The position numbers were made by a program, and so were the translations under genes. A model generated the notes under the pieces. The model saw only the letters and a list, made by a program, of their open reading frames with translations. It searched no databases and was not told where the DNA came from. From NCBI RefSeq assembly GCF_030818575.1, contig NZ_JAUTAL010000001.1:2976001-3040000 (forward strand): DNA of 64,000 bases, written 5' to 3'. Every line of letters starts with the position of its first letter. Position 1 is the first letter of the stretch. The stretch is from Chryseobacterium camelliae. GTDB lineage: Bacteria > Bacteroidota > Bacteroidia > Flavobacteriales > Weeksellaceae. Positions 16,482 to 24,717 of the stretch are shown one piece after another.

Positions 16482-17157
16482 GATCCTTTTGGTAGAAGAC
16501 GATCATGACTTTGGTCTGATCTTAAAAAAATATCTTGAATTAAGTGGCTTTGAAATATATTGGGTTCAAGATCCTAAGGATGTTTTGCGAAAAGGCATCA
16601 ATCTACTATCATTCGATATAGGGATTCTTGATATCATGCTTCCTAATATAGATGGCTTTTCTCTTGCTAAAATAATTTTAGAAAGACATCCTGATTTTCC
16701 TATTCTTTTTTTGACAGCAAAAAATCAGCAGATCGACAGAATTACAGGTCTTAAAATTGGAGCCGATGATTATATCTCCAAACCCTGTGATCCTGAAGAA
16801 TTAATCCTTAGAATTAAAAACATTCTTAAAAGATCAATTGTAAAAAATACGAAAGGTGAAATAAAGATTGGAGAATATATTTTGAATGCTGAAAAATTAT
16901 CATTGTCCCATCACAAAGAAAATGTTCGCATTACCATGCGTGAAAAAGATTTAATAATCTTGTTTTTAAATTATAATCGTCAAACGATAAAACGAGACGA
17001 AATCCTGGACAAAATATGGAAGACCAATGACTATTTTACCGGAAGAAGTCTTGATGTTTATATCAGCAAAGTTAGAAAATATTTTCGCCACGACGAAAGT
17101 ATTAAAATTATATCCATCAGAGGGGTTGGTTTTGAACTGGAATTTCCGGAAAGCTAA
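16471..17157 (+). CDS. OmpR/PhoB-family response regulator
   Basis: A 228-residue regulator. The receiver domain has acidic pocket residues (LLVEDDHD), phospho-acceptor D54 in GILDIMLPN, and the conserved lysine in YISKPCDPEEL. The C-terminal winged helix at about 130-228 ends SLDVYISKVRKYF and ISIRGVGFELE. The frame is open ten codons upstream to a TTG, but the ATG inside the kinase gene matches the family's N-terminus. Its partner is the overlapping kinase. Members of this family bind tandem direct repeats at an 11-bp pitch, which are present 1.3 kb upstream in the divergent promoter region. Confidence 0.93.
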   Translation: MKTKILLVEDDHDFGLILKKYLELSGFEIYWVQDPKDVLRKGINLLSFDIGILDIMLPNIDGFSLAKIILERHPDFPILFLTAKNQQIDRITGLKIGADDYISKPCDPEELILRIKNILKRSIVKNTKGEIKIGEYILNAEKLSLSHHKENVRITMREKDLIILFLNYNRQTIKRDEILDKIWKTNDYFTGRSLDVYISKVRKYFRHDESIKIISIRGVGFELEFPES

Positions 17158-17241
17158 ATTGTTTGGGCTACTTTTCGGATGTTTAGTAAAATCATATTAT
17201 GTTTTAGTCCATATTGAAATAAGTTATAGTCTCACAAAACG

Positions 17242-17511
17242 ATGAAAAATTCTAAAGAAAAATTTCAGTTAATAATTATTGATTATTTTATGGAAATTGA
17301 AGATTTTATTTCAAAATCAGATAATTCTAGAATAAGATCAAATGAAAAATATAAAATTGCTGAGTCAAAAATTGAAAAACTAACAGATTTTAGAACTTTA
17401 CTAGATGGATTAATTTTAAAAGTTTCCAAAAATTTTCATACACCTGTAAGTATATTATTAAAAACGTCATCAGCAGCGACCATTTCTTTGCCAAAACCAT
17501 CGCTAAACTGA
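17242..17511 (+). CDS. Small unidentified ORF, possibly a truncated gene
   Basis: An 89-codon frame starting at ATG 85 bases after the response regulator. The first 65 residues are lysine- and glutamate-rich and look helical. The end (SAATISLPKPSLN) differs in character. In the next frame the same DNA reads SSDHFFAKTIAKLN and a stop, which looks more like a real protein C-terminus. This may be two truncated genes joined by a deletion. No family is recognised. Confidence 0.3.
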   Translation: MKNSKEKFQLIIIDYFMEIEDFISKSDNSRIRSNEKYKIAESKIEKLTDFRTLLDGLILKVSKNFHTPVSILLKTSSAATISLPKPSLN

Positions 17512-17517
17512 ATTAGT

Positions 17518-17576
17518 CAATACTTAATCTGACAGTTATAATCAAATTAAATAACTTTAAAACAGATTAAGTATTG
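17518..17576. repeat. Perfect 14-bp inverted repeat with 31-base loop
   Basis: CAATACTTAATCTG (17518-17531) and CAGATTAAGTATTG (17563-17576) are exact reverse complements around an AT-rich loop. They lie between the small ORF and a convergent membrane-protein gene. They could be a bidirectional terminator or a remnant of mobile-element ends. No transposase remains nearby. Confidence 0.5.
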
Positions 17577-17582
17577 GCTTAT

Positions 17583-17984
17583 TCAACCTAGAGCCAGACC
17601 TTTGCAATATTCGCTAGAAATCGAAAGATATCCTATTAAAGAAATAACAGTAAATATTCCCCAAGCATATTTTAATAATGTATAAGTTTTACTGTCATTT
17701 TCTGCTTTGGATAGCTCATTAGTAATTGCTTGTTGCTGGTTTTGTTGGAATCTACTTTCACTTTGTTGTTGCTGTTTGGTTCTTGAAATTAACAAATAGC
17801 TTCCATAGCTAAACTGTACAACGAATAAAAGAACAAATGGTATTGTTATTCCTCTTTGCAAAGAATGAGTGCTTTTGATGACTAATAAGATGATTGGCAG
17901 CAAAAGGATAGAAAATGCCAGCATCAATCGTCCTTGCATTATTTCTCCTTTTGTCCAAATATGAAATTGCTGTAAAAGTTCCAT
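17583..17984 (-). CDS. Small hypothetical membrane protein
   Basis: A 133-residue protein with three predicted transmembrane helices at about 18-36 (LMLAFSILLLPIILLVI), 46-66 (ITIPFVLLFVVQFSYGSYLL) and 106-122 (YAWGIFTVISLIGYLSI). They are separated by a glutamine-rich loop (RTKQQQQSESRFQQNQQQ). It starts 4 bases after the AraC gene's stop, so it is probably co-transcribed with it. Proteins of this size and topology often accompany AraC regulators in Bacteroidetes, but the function is unknown. Confidence 0.7.
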   Translation of the reverse strand: MELLQQFHIWTKGEIMQGRLMLAFSILLLPIILLVIKSTHSLQRGITIPFVLLFVVQFSYGSYLLISRTKQQQQSESRFQQNQQQAITNELSKAENDSKTYTLLKYAWGIFTVISLIGYLSISSEYCKGLALG

Positions 17985-17988
17985 TATT

Positions 17989-18792
17989 TTAAATTTGCGA
18001 AGTAGTTATACCAAATTTTTCTCTGAATGAAACATAAAAATGAGCGAGGTTTTCAAAGCCTAAGTCCAAATAAAAATCAGTCGGCTTTTGTTTTTTATGC
18101 TTGATTAAATAATGCGCTTCGTCTAAACGTTTTGCCAACAGCCATTTTTTGGGTGTTGTCCCAAATATTTTGGCAAAATCTCGTTTAAAGCCTGAAAGAC
18201 TTCTCCCTGTTAGTTTTGCGAAAGATGCGACTGATACATTGAACATATAATTTTGGTTCATAAACTCTTCCAAATCCATTTTGTAAGGCTCAGAAAAATC
18301 GAATAGAATTTGTTTAAAATCAGGATTGCATTGAAGTAATAATTCTATGGCTTCCCTGATTTTTAAATCTGCTAATCGTGGCGTTGCTTCTTTTTTCTTA
18401 TTGATATATGGCGCTAATGAAATGAAATAATTTTGCAGAAAATCATCAGGTTCAAAAAATAATTTTTGCTTACCTGCATATTTTTTGTCAACCACAATTT
18501 TGTTTTCCAAGGCATATTGTTGCAATGTTTCCTTATCTAATGTAATTGATAAAAATTGGTATTTCCCAGATTTTGCAGGATATTTTATCGTTCTTATTAA
18601 TTGATTTTTCCGAACCAATATGATTGTGTTTTCAGAAATTACCGTATTCCCATCAGCGTGAAAAGCCTGTGTTTCACCCGATAATTGAAATCCTAAAAAA
18701 TGCTCGGGAATAAATTCTTCATTCCCTCTGTCCTTCTCAAAAAGACAGGAATAGACCAATTTATCAAAAATGATTTCACGCTTTGCATCCAT
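17989..18792 (-). CDS. AraC-type helix-turn-helix regulator
   Basis: A 267-residue regulator. The N-terminal beta-rich sensing domain covers about 1-120. The C-terminal AraC DNA-binding domain contains VASFAKLTGRSLSGFKRDF and PTDFYLDLGFENLAHFYVSF. Its C-terminus ends FGITTSQI. It lies 20 bases downstream of the GlcG-type gene and 4 bases upstream of the membrane-protein gene, all leftward, forming a four-gene cluster with the SDR gene. The sequence is visibly more AT-rich than the genes of 1-11 kb. A role in stress or detoxification control is inferred only from its neighbours. Confidence 0.85.
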   Translation of the reverse strand: MDAKREIIFDKLVYSCLFEKDRGNEEFIPEHFLGFQLSGETQAFHADGNTVISENTIILVRKNQLIRTIKYPAKSGKYQFLSITLDKETLQQYALENKIVVDKKYAGKQKLFFEPDDFLQNYFISLAPYINKKKEATPRLADLKIREAIELLLQCNPDFKQILFDFSEPYKMDLEEFMNQNYMFNVSVASFAKLTGRSLSGFKRDFAKIFGTTPKKWLLAKRLDEAHYLIKHKKQKPTDFYLDLGFENLAHFYVSFREKFGITTSQI

Positions 18793-18812
18793 ACTACAAA
18801 TATCTTACATTT

Positions 18813-19214
18813 TTAATTGAGCGCAACCATTCCTGCACTCGCAATTTCTTTATCCTGTTCTGGTGAACCACCCGAAGAAGCAATGGCGCCGAGGATGTTG
18901 CCCTCTTTGTTTTTAATAACCACACCACCTGCAATAGTTAATAGTCCGTCGTTTGAATTCAACATTCCATAGCCGTGAATGTCTGCTCCAGAAACGATTG
19001 TTCCCATAATGTCACTATCTACGCCAAACATTACAGCAGTCTTGGCTTTTTTTACGGCAAATTCTATCACACCAAAAACACTGTCTAATCTTGCAAATGC
19101 GACCAAATGTCCGCCAGTATCTACCACTGCAATACTTACGGGAATATTTAGTGCTTTTGCTTTTTCTATGGAAGCATTCAATGCCTTTGTCGCTTCTTTA
19201 TAGCTTATGTTCAT
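18813..19214 (-). CDS. GlcG/HbpS-family heme-binding-like protein
   Basis: A compact 133-residue GlcG/HbpS domain: SIAVVDTGGHLVAFARLD, AVKKAKTAVMFGVDS and LLTIAGGVVIKNKEGNILGA, ending in the family's GSPEQDKEIASAGM. HbpS proteins bind heme, while other members are of unknown function. The open frame begins 28 codons earlier at a TTG, overlapping the upstream gene. The internal ATG giving MNISYKEATKALN matches the family start. No signal peptide remains with that start. It is the second gene of the leftward cluster with an SDR oxidoreductase, as is common. Confidence 0.85.
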   Translation of the reverse strand: MNISYKEATKALNASIEKAKALNIPVSIAVVDTGGHLVAFARLDSVFGVIEFAVKKAKTAVMFGVDSDIMGTIVSGADIHGYGMLNSNDGLLTIAGGVVIKNKEGNILGAIASSGGSPEQDKEIASAGMVALN

Positions 19215-19279
19215 TTTTTTGATTTTATTAATGAAAAAAGAAAGTACAGTTTGTTGGACTGCACTTTTAGAAATTTTAT

Positions 19280-20071
19280 TTAGCTTTTTGCTGTCCAAGC
19301 ATCTGCCTGCAATTGTTTTACAAAATCTTCGGTTTCTTTTGGATGTACATTTCTAAAGTTAGAGTTTTCGTCCAAAACCACATCAACTATACAATCAGCC
19401 ATAGATTGTGGGTCTAGCTGATTAGCCAGCGCTTCAGCAGTACCGTCGAACGCAGACAGAGGGGTGAAATTGGTTTCAGGATTGTACCAGCGAGAAATGG
19501 TATCCACACCACGATCGTTAAAACCAGTTCCAAAAACACCTGGGTTACAAGTGGCAATTTTGATATTAAATGGTGCTAATTCGGTTTTCAAACCTTCAGC
19601 GATTGAACCCATTGCGTGTTTGGACGCGCAATAGGCAGCCACATAAGGAACCGTCCATAATTCGCCCATTGATGTCGTGAAAACAATTTTACCCGGCCTT
19701 TTTTCGTCAATAAATTTCTTAATGAAACCTTGAGCCAGTTGCAATCCACCAAAAACATTGACATCAAACATCGAACGGATTAAATCTATGGGTTGTTCCG
19801 CAATTGGGCCACCTTCCATAATTCCAGCGTTGCTGATTAGAATATCGATGTCATATTTTTCAGTAATGTAGGCGATGTCTGTAGCATTGGTTACATCCAG
19901 TTTATCCACAGACATTTCTATGCCTTGCTCTTTGGCTTCTCTTATCAAGTCGCTCATTTGCGGATAAACTTGTGCCGTTGCAATTACTTTGTGGCCTTTT
20001 TTTGCTAAATCAAAAGCGACGATTTTTCCAAAACCGCTTGCAGCTCCTGTAATTAAAATTCTCTTGCTCAT
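19280..20071 (-). CDS. SDR-family NAD(P)-dependent oxidoreductase
   Basis: A classical short-chain dehydrogenase of 263 residues. The cofactor motif TGAASGFGK is at 8-16, NAG at about 88-90, and the catalytic pair is in VAAYCASKHAMG (Tyr and Lys, with an upstream serine in TTSMGEL). It reduces or oxidises small carbonyl or alcohol compounds in the cytoplasm; the substrate is unknown. It is the first gene of a leftward cluster with the GlcG-type protein, an AraC regulator and a small membrane protein. Confidence 0.88.
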   Translation of the reverse strand: MSKRILITGAASGFGKIVAFDLAKKGHKVIATAQVYPQMSDLIREAKEQGIEMSVDKLDVTNATDIAYITEKYDIDILISNAGIMEGGPIAEQPIDLIRSMFDVNVFGGLQLAQGFIKKFIDEKRPGKIVFTTSMGELWTVPYVAAYCASKHAMGSIAEGLKTELAPFNIKIATCNPGVFGTGFNDRGVDTISRWYNPETNFTPLSAFDGTAEALANQLDPQSMADCIVDVVLDENSNFRNVHPKETEDFVKQLQADAWTAKS

Positions 20072-20211
20072 ATTTTTTATATTTAAAGATTATAGAGCAA
20101 AATTGAGCCAATTAGATATAAAATTAGTTTGTGAGAGGTTCAAAATGATATTGCTAAGACGTTCAGGATAGTTCAAGACGTTTTCAGCATCCATTATGAA
20201 GTCTTTACATT

Positions 20212-20412
20212 ATAAAACACCTTCAAGTGACTTAGCATTGTAAGCCTTCTCCAATTGAATTATTACTCCTTCAGGTGTTGAAAAGTCAGGATAGAAAAAA
20301 TCGTCGCCATCATCAATCTTTAAACCAAATTCGATATCAAAATTAGTACGATCCGGAATGCTGTTTCTCTATTTGAAGTAACTCCACTCAGTTTCAAACT
20401 GTTTTTGATATC
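20212..20412 (-). pseudogene. Rhs tip remnant with an immunity-like tail
   Basis: The minus strand reads QFETEWSYFK, a stop, then RNSIPDRTNFDIEFGLK and a 30-residue acidic tail ending KSLEGVL. The first part is a decayed copy of the Rhs core segment QIETGWSSFKWRNSIP seen repeatedly between 24.9 and 34.7 kb. The tail is open to a TAA and resembles no gene here. This shows that Rhs tips once extended at least 4 kb further left than the present array. Most of the 424-base gap upstream of the SDR gene is this remnant; the rest shows nothing recognisable. Confidence 0.55.
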
Positions 20413-20417
20413 TCTTA

Positions 20418-20453
20418 AAACCAAAGCGGCAGATGAATTTGCCGCTTTGGTTT
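20418..20453 (-). terminator. Perfect 14-bp terminator hairpin
   Basis: AAACCAAAGCGGCA and TGCCGCTTTGGTTT are exact reverse complements around an 8-base loop. The hairpin lies 44 bases downstream of the small secreted-protein gene and ends the toxin/ankyrin cluster. Confidence 0.75.
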
Positions 20454-20496
20454 ACAACATCTGTACTCATTCAAAACTAATTTTACTACCAGCTAT

Positions 20497-20970
20497 TCAC
20501 CGAATCTTACATAATTGAGAAACTGTTGTGTTTTCTGCGAACTTTGTTTCAATAGTACAGCATTTGTTTTTAATACTGACTATCTTACAATTTAATCCTC
20601 CATTTGCGTTAATATACAGATCGGTTTCGTCATATTTGCTTTTTGAGGTGTCCAGTTTCAATACATATTCACAATCATTCTTCCATGATATCTTATAAAT
20701 TCTATCAGCTTTTATCTTTTGGTTTGTAACCAAATCATATGTGCTTTCGATTTGAAAGTCATTCTTTCTTTCAATTACAAACTTCTTGTTGATGCTCTTA
20801 TTTATTATGTGGAAGGTCCCTCTCCTAAATGCAGAACATGACAGTAGTTCTTTTGGATGTGCCTTTCCAAAGCTACTTATAGTAATAAGAATTAATACAA
20901 ATATCAATTCGACAGATGTTAATGTGTATCCTTTCTTTTGAAATCTGTTTAATTTTGTATAATAAAACAA
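20497..20970 (-). CDS. Hypothetical secreted protein following the ankyrin immunity gene
   Basis: A 157-codon frame with no ATG. A stop directly precedes the first TTG, so it starts at that TTG or at an internal TTG giving IFVLILITISSFGKAH, a good signal peptide. The mature part has several cysteines (LLSCSAF, NDCEYVL, LNCKI, KCCTIE) that could form disulfides outside the cytoplasm. It begins 13 bases after the ankyrin gene and is followed by a terminator, so it belongs to the toxin/immunity cluster. No family is recognised; an accessory or second immunity protein is possible. Confidence 0.6.
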   Translation of the reverse strand: MFYYTKLNRFQKKGYTLTSVELIFVLILITISSFGKAHPKELLSCSAFRRGTFHIINKSINKKFVIERKNDFQIESTYDLVTNQKIKADRIYKISWKNDCEYVLKLDTSKSKYDETDLYINANGGLNCKIVSIKNKCCTIETKFAENTTVSQLCKIR

Positions 20971-20983
20971 CTATTAAATCGAA

Positions 20984-21466
20984 TCACGTTAAAATTTTAA
21001 TTAATTCATTATCTCCAATTTGATTAGCGAAATCAATCGCAGATCTATGACTGTTGTTTTTAGAATTTGAGTCAGCTCCATACTTTTTTAATAATTCAAC
21101 AAAATCATATTTACCTCTTGCATTAAAAGTAGCAACCCACATTGCATTATTTCCATAGTTATCTTTCAAATCAATTTGCGTTGGCTTAAAATCCAGCAAT
21201 TTTTTTGTAAATAGATAGTTGCCGTGCGCAACACTAAAGTGTAAAGCAGTTTTACCATTCTTATCCTGATGATTTACATCAATACCACAATTCAGCAAAT
21301 AATCAAAAATACTTTCTGAATTGCTGGAAATCGCTTCTTGAAGCAGATTTTCATTATATTCATTTATAAAGTCATTAACATTATTTTTATTAACATTTGA
21401 CTTTATTTCGTCAATTTCTCCATATCTCACATGCTGAAAGGCTTCCTTTATACTATTTTTGTTCAT
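20984..21466 (-). CDS. Ankyrin-repeat protein, probable immunity partner of the GH-E nuclease
   Basis: A 160-residue cytoplasmic ankyrin protein with three clear repeats: NENLLQEAISSNSESIFDYL, DKNGKTALHFSVAHGNYLFT and DNYGNNAMWVATFNARGKYD. A final turn has HRSAIDFANQIGDNELI. The frame extends three codons to a GTG, but the ATG giving MNKNSIKEAFQ is preferred. Either start overlaps the end of the nuclease gene. Ankyrin proteins directly downstream of polymorphic toxin nucleases commonly act as immunity proteins, and overlap is expected for a toxin/immunity pair. That role is inferred from position. Confidence 0.75.
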   Translation of the reverse strand: MNKNSIKEAFQHVRYGEIDEIKSNVNKNNVNDFINEYNENLLQEAISSNSESIFDYLLNCGIDVNHQDKNGKTALHFSVAHGNYLFTKKLLDFKPTQIDLKDNYGNNAMWVATFNARGKYDFVELLKKYGADSNSKNNSHRSAIDFANQIGDNELIKILT

Positions 21467-22064
21467 ATTTTCCACTTCTATTTGCTGATTTTGATTCAGG
21501 TTGATAATTTGAAGGCTTCTTATATTCTTTTAAAAACTCTTCTTTAGAAATTTTTCCCTCCATATAATCTTTATGTAATTTTCTATATTCTTTACCAGGC
21601 TTATGGCCCATATCCCATTGTCTGGTTTTTTTTGCCTTATCCCATGTTAACTCTTCTCCTGTATTAGGGTCATAAACCTTCCCATCCAATTGTTTAGCAT
21701 TTTGCCACACTTCTTCAACTTGGTCCTTAGAATAAGATGGCCTATGCTTAGTATAGGGCTTTTTAGTAGAAGCCTTAGCCTCAGCTTTAGCTGATGCTTT
21801 AGCCTCCGCCTTCGCTTCTGCCTTCACTACAGTACTGGCTGCTTTAACTTCTGCTTTGACTTCAGGAACTAAATTTAGTCCCAGTAAAATTGCTGCATCT
21901 TTTCTGCTTGCAGCGTTTCCATCTAAATCTCTTCCAGTCGCTAAGGTATATAATTCTTCGACAGGAGTTACTGTTTTTATAACGGCCATGAAGGTTGCAC
22001 TATGTGCCTGCTGATCTTCTGCCTCTGCCCTGGCTTGTATCCCACCTTTTTGTTTCATAGCCAT
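21453..22064 (-). CDS. Truncated polymorphic toxin with GH-E (HNH/Endo VII-like) nuclease domain
   Basis: A 203-residue fragment. Residues 30-70 (VTPVEELYTLATGRDLDG) look like a pre-toxin segment. They are followed by an alanine/lysine/glutamate repeat linker at 70-102. The nuclease domain at about 105-203 carries DMGHKPGKEY (G153, H154, E159), SKEEFLKEY and SANRSGKYE, the GH-E pattern that gives the family its name. Such domains cut nucleic acid. The frame continues upstream of the ATG (GEDYRFR) to a TAA, so the original N-terminal delivery region is missing. The partner ankyrin gene overlaps its end. It is probably not exported as it stands. Confidence 0.65.
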   Translation of the reverse strand: MAMKQKGGIQARAEAEDQQAHSATFMAVIKTVTPVEELYTLATGRDLDGNAASRKDAAILLGLNLVPEVKAEVKAASTVVKAEAKAEAKASAKAEAKASTKKPYTKHRPSYSKDQVEEVWQNAKQLDGKVYDPNTGEELTWDKAKKTRQWDMGHKPGKEYRKLHKDYMEGKISKEEFLKEYKKPSNYQPESKSANRSGKYEQK

Positions 22065-22077
22065 TCTGAAACGGTAG

Positions 22078-22554
22078 TCCTCACCTTACAAAGCTTCAAT
22101 GGGGTATATTAATGGTTATGCTGATCCGGAATATATTGAGAGTCTTCAATATATGTCACTACCGTTTCTAAGAAATGGAAAATACAGAGCCTTTCCTGCA
22201 GAAGGTGATTCTATGCCGCCATTTAAAGATGGTACCTATATTATTGGTGAATTTGTAGAGGAGCTATCCGAACTAAAGGTAGATAAAACATACCTTATTG
22301 TTACACAAGGTGGTCTCGTTTATAAATCTCTTGAAAAAATCAATCCTGATTCCATTACAGTCCGCTCTAAGAATACATTTTATGAAACCTACGACATTTT
22401 ATTTAGTGAAATTTTGGAAGTATGGAAATTTGTAAAGGCGTTGACCGATGAATACGAACTAATTGATCTTACCAATAACGTGGTTAAGGATATGTTTTTG
22501 TCTTTAAAAGAGGATATGAAGAAGATGCGGGAGGAGTTGAAAGGTAAATCTTAA
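22078..22554 (+). pseudogene. S24 (LexA/CI-type) regulator lacking its helix-turn-helix
   Basis: From the ATG at 22099 there are 151 residues of an S24 peptidase domain with the catalytic dyad S38 (EGDSMPPFKDGTY) and K76 (VYKSLEK). The frame is open a few codons further upstream (PYKASMGYING) to a TAG at 22075. Intact relatives have an N-terminal Xre/Cro DNA-binding domain before this point, which is absent here. The loss point coincides, within about 20 bases, with the truncated 5' end of the divergent GH-E toxin. It might still be made and act on partner repressors, but it cannot bind DNA by the usual means. Confidence 0.6.
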
Positions 22555-22714
22555 AATAGACTATTCGTTCAGCAAGCTGATATAATTTTGACAGAAGATG
22601 AAATTTAGCTTTTATCAAGTTGCAAAATTTTAAGGTGAGGAACTAAATTTTCATCAATGAAACATTGTTGTATTTAAAAATAAACTAAATTTTGTTACAT
22701 CTAAAATTAACAAA

Positions 22715-23239
22715 GTGGGCTTTTCCCGCCGCCATATTACCAGCGAGGAGTATCAGTTTAAAACGCTTCTTGATACCTACAACACTCAATTATTTTCAAG
22801 AATCACCTCTAGAATTAAAGATCGTGAAAATGCAAAAGACGTGTTGCAGGATGTTCTTGTGCACCTTTGGAACCATCGTTCCGAAATGAAATCTGACCGC
22901 TGGGAAAGTATCGTATTTAATACCTGCCATCAGAAGATCGCTGAATTTTTCAGGAAAAACAGAAATGTGCTTCATAACGATCATGACTTTGGTGATTTAT
23001 CGGATGATCTATGGGATGATAGTGACTCTGCCGACTATAAAGAACAGTTATTGACTGTTTTGGACACAAGCATAGCAATAATCACCCCTCCTATTCGCCA
23101 GACGATTTTTAAAATGAATAAACTACAGGGATTCTCGCAGCACAAAATCGCTTTGCAGTTAAAACTTACAAGGAGAATTGTACAACACCATCTGGATCAC
23201 GCTATGCAATTCTTACGTGATCTTCATAAAAACGATTAG
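22715..23239 (+). CDS. ECF RNA polymerase sigma factor (FecI-like)
   Basis: A 174-residue extracytoplasmic-function sigma factor. Sigma region 2 is at about 20-90 (ENAKDVLQDVLVHLW, the -10 recognition helix) and region 4 at about 115-170 (PIRQTIFKMNKLQGFSQHKI, RRIVQHHLDHAM). The only reasonable start is the GTG used here. It is followed by a FecR anti-sigma gene and the stub of a TonB-dependent receptor with an STN domain. That is the standard FecI/FecR/receptor cell-surface signalling order, which in Bacteroidetes is most often tied to SusC-type glycan uptake. With the receptor destroyed, the target of the system is lost. Confidence 0.85.
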   Translation: MGFSRRHITSEEYQFKTLLDTYNTQLFSRITSRIKDRENAKDVLQDVLVHLWNHRSEMKSDRWESIVFNTCHQKIAEFFRKNRNVLHNDHDFGDLSDDLWDDSDSADYKEQLLTVLDTSIAIITPPIRQTIFKMNKLQGFSQHKIALQLKLTRRIVQHHLDHAMQFLRDLHKND

Positions 23240-23450
23240 CTTTTCATCTTAAAAAGAGTTAAATATTCTTAAAAATAGTTAAAGTTTTAAAGAACCGTGT
23301 TCAATTTTCTAAACTCTGCATATTACTATATAGAGAACAGTTACAACTGTGGCTTTGTGAGTAGCCTTCACGTTATGGCATTCGGCCAACAAATGTTATG
23401 ACTTTTCAAAGCGCAGCGTAATCAAGCCAAAAAAAACTAAAAGAGAAATT

Positions 23451-24260
23451 ATGACAGATCATGACCATCTACCGTTAACGCACGAAGAAAAAAATGAAGA
23501 AGTATGGACAAAAGTATTTGACAGAATACGCAGAAAACGCAGACGTCGAAATATTGCTTATGGAGCAATTGGACTTCTATTAATATTTTGCTGTGCGATC
23601 GGCTACCGAAGCTTTGTTATGCCAGACGTTTATATGGCTAACGGCAATCCCACAGAAATCACCCTGAAAGACGGCTCAAAAGTAACGCTATCCGCAGGCG
23701 CCCAACTCACCGTTCAAAAATCGTTTCCGGCTGATACGAGGGAGGTGACTTTGAAAGGTGACGCAGTTTTTAGAGTAACAAAATCCAAAGAACATCCCTT
23801 TATAGTTCATGGTGCAAGCTATGATACAAAAGTGTTGGGAGCCATATTTAAGGTCGTACAAAACGGTGCCACATATAAGGTCCACCTTTATGAAGGTAAA
23901 GTACTGGTATACCGGAAAGATCGTACGGAGGAAGTTGTAAAACTTAAGCCAAAAGAGCAATTTACCAATTTTGGTAATCTCCATGTCGCTTCTGTGATCA
24001 CCATATCAGATAATAAAAGTGTACAGCCAAAGGCAACAACAGCAAGTTTTACATTTAAGGAATGCAGCTTAAAAGATGCTGTTCATGCAATAGAACAGGG
24101 CTATGGCATCCATATAACATATCCTGCTGAACTAGACGAGAAAAAAATATCGGTCACCCTGCCGGATGCTGCGGCCGGATTACTGGTACAAACCCTTGCC
24201 TTGCAACTGAACCTAACATTTAAGAAGAAGAATGATACAACATTTGAACTGGAGAAATAA
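23451..24260 (+). CDS. FecR-family anti-sigma factor
   Basis: A membrane anti-sigma factor of 269 residues. The N-terminal cytoplasmic segment is basic (RIRRKRRRRN). One transmembrane helix (IAYGAIGLLLIFCCAIGYRS) is at about 35-54. The periplasmic FecR domain is at about 60-180 (NGNPTEITLKDGSKVTLSAG, VHLYEGKVLVYRKD), and a DUF4974/STN-interacting domain follows at about 195-269. It would hold the ECF sigma factor inactive until the receptor's STN domain signals. The gap of about 210 bases between the sigma and FecR genes holds nothing recognisable. Confidence 0.9.
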   Translation: MTDHDHLPLTHEEKNEEVWTKVFDRIRRKRRRRNIAYGAIGLLLIFCCAIGYRSFVMPDVYMANGNPTEITLKDGSKVTLSAGAQLTVQKSFPADTREVTLKGDAVFRVTKSKEHPFIVHGASYDTKVLGAIFKVVQNGATYKVHLYEGKVLVYRKDRTEEVVKLKPKEQFTNFGNLHVASVITISDNKSVQPKATTASFTFKECSLKDAVHAIEQGYGIHITYPAELDEKKISVTLPDAAAGLLVQTLALQLNLTFKKKNDTTFELEK

Positions 24261-24408
24261 GCTGTGGTGCCTGATCACCCCTGCCATGATACCCGACAGA
24301 TAGCCACCATTAGTACAAAAAGACCGATGGTTGCACCCACCGGTCGAAGTACTTAGAAATAAATAAGACGTCTAACTGAATTATCAATCTTAAATACACT
24401 GCAAAAGT

Positions 24409-24717
24409 ATGAAAAATCTTTGCACCACTGCCGTTTTCTTTCTATTGGGATTAACCACCCTGAACGGACAGCAACAAAAGACCTCAGCGATGAGGGTCAC
24501 TTATCAAGCAGGCTCCATTCCTGCAAGCGAAGCTATAGAGCGCTTTTTGGAAGAAAACAAATTTAAACAATTTGCCTACTCAAGAGAGTCGCTTAAAGAT
24601 TACCGCATTAGACCGGTAAAATGCACCAACGAAAGTGTACTGAATTGCCTTGCTAAAATACTAAAGGGATTGCCATTTGAGGCATTGATCTACGAGAACA
24701 CGAAAAATCCTTTTTAA
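24409..24717 (+). pseudogene. TonB-dependent (SusC-type) receptor truncated after the STN domain
   Basis: A signal peptide (MKNLCTTAVFFLLGLTTLNG) is followed by a secretin/TonB short N-terminal (STN) domain at about 28-95 (YQAGSIPASEAIERFLEENK, YSRESLKDYRI, CLAKILKGLPFEALIYEN). A full receptor would continue for roughly 1,000 residues with CarboxypepD_reg, plug and barrel domains. Here the frame stops after 102 codons, exactly where plus-strand receptor sequence gives way to minus-strand Rhs tip sequence near 24,700. This is a recombination scar. The STN fragment has a signal peptide and could reach the periplasm, but it cannot transport. Confidence 0.75.
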
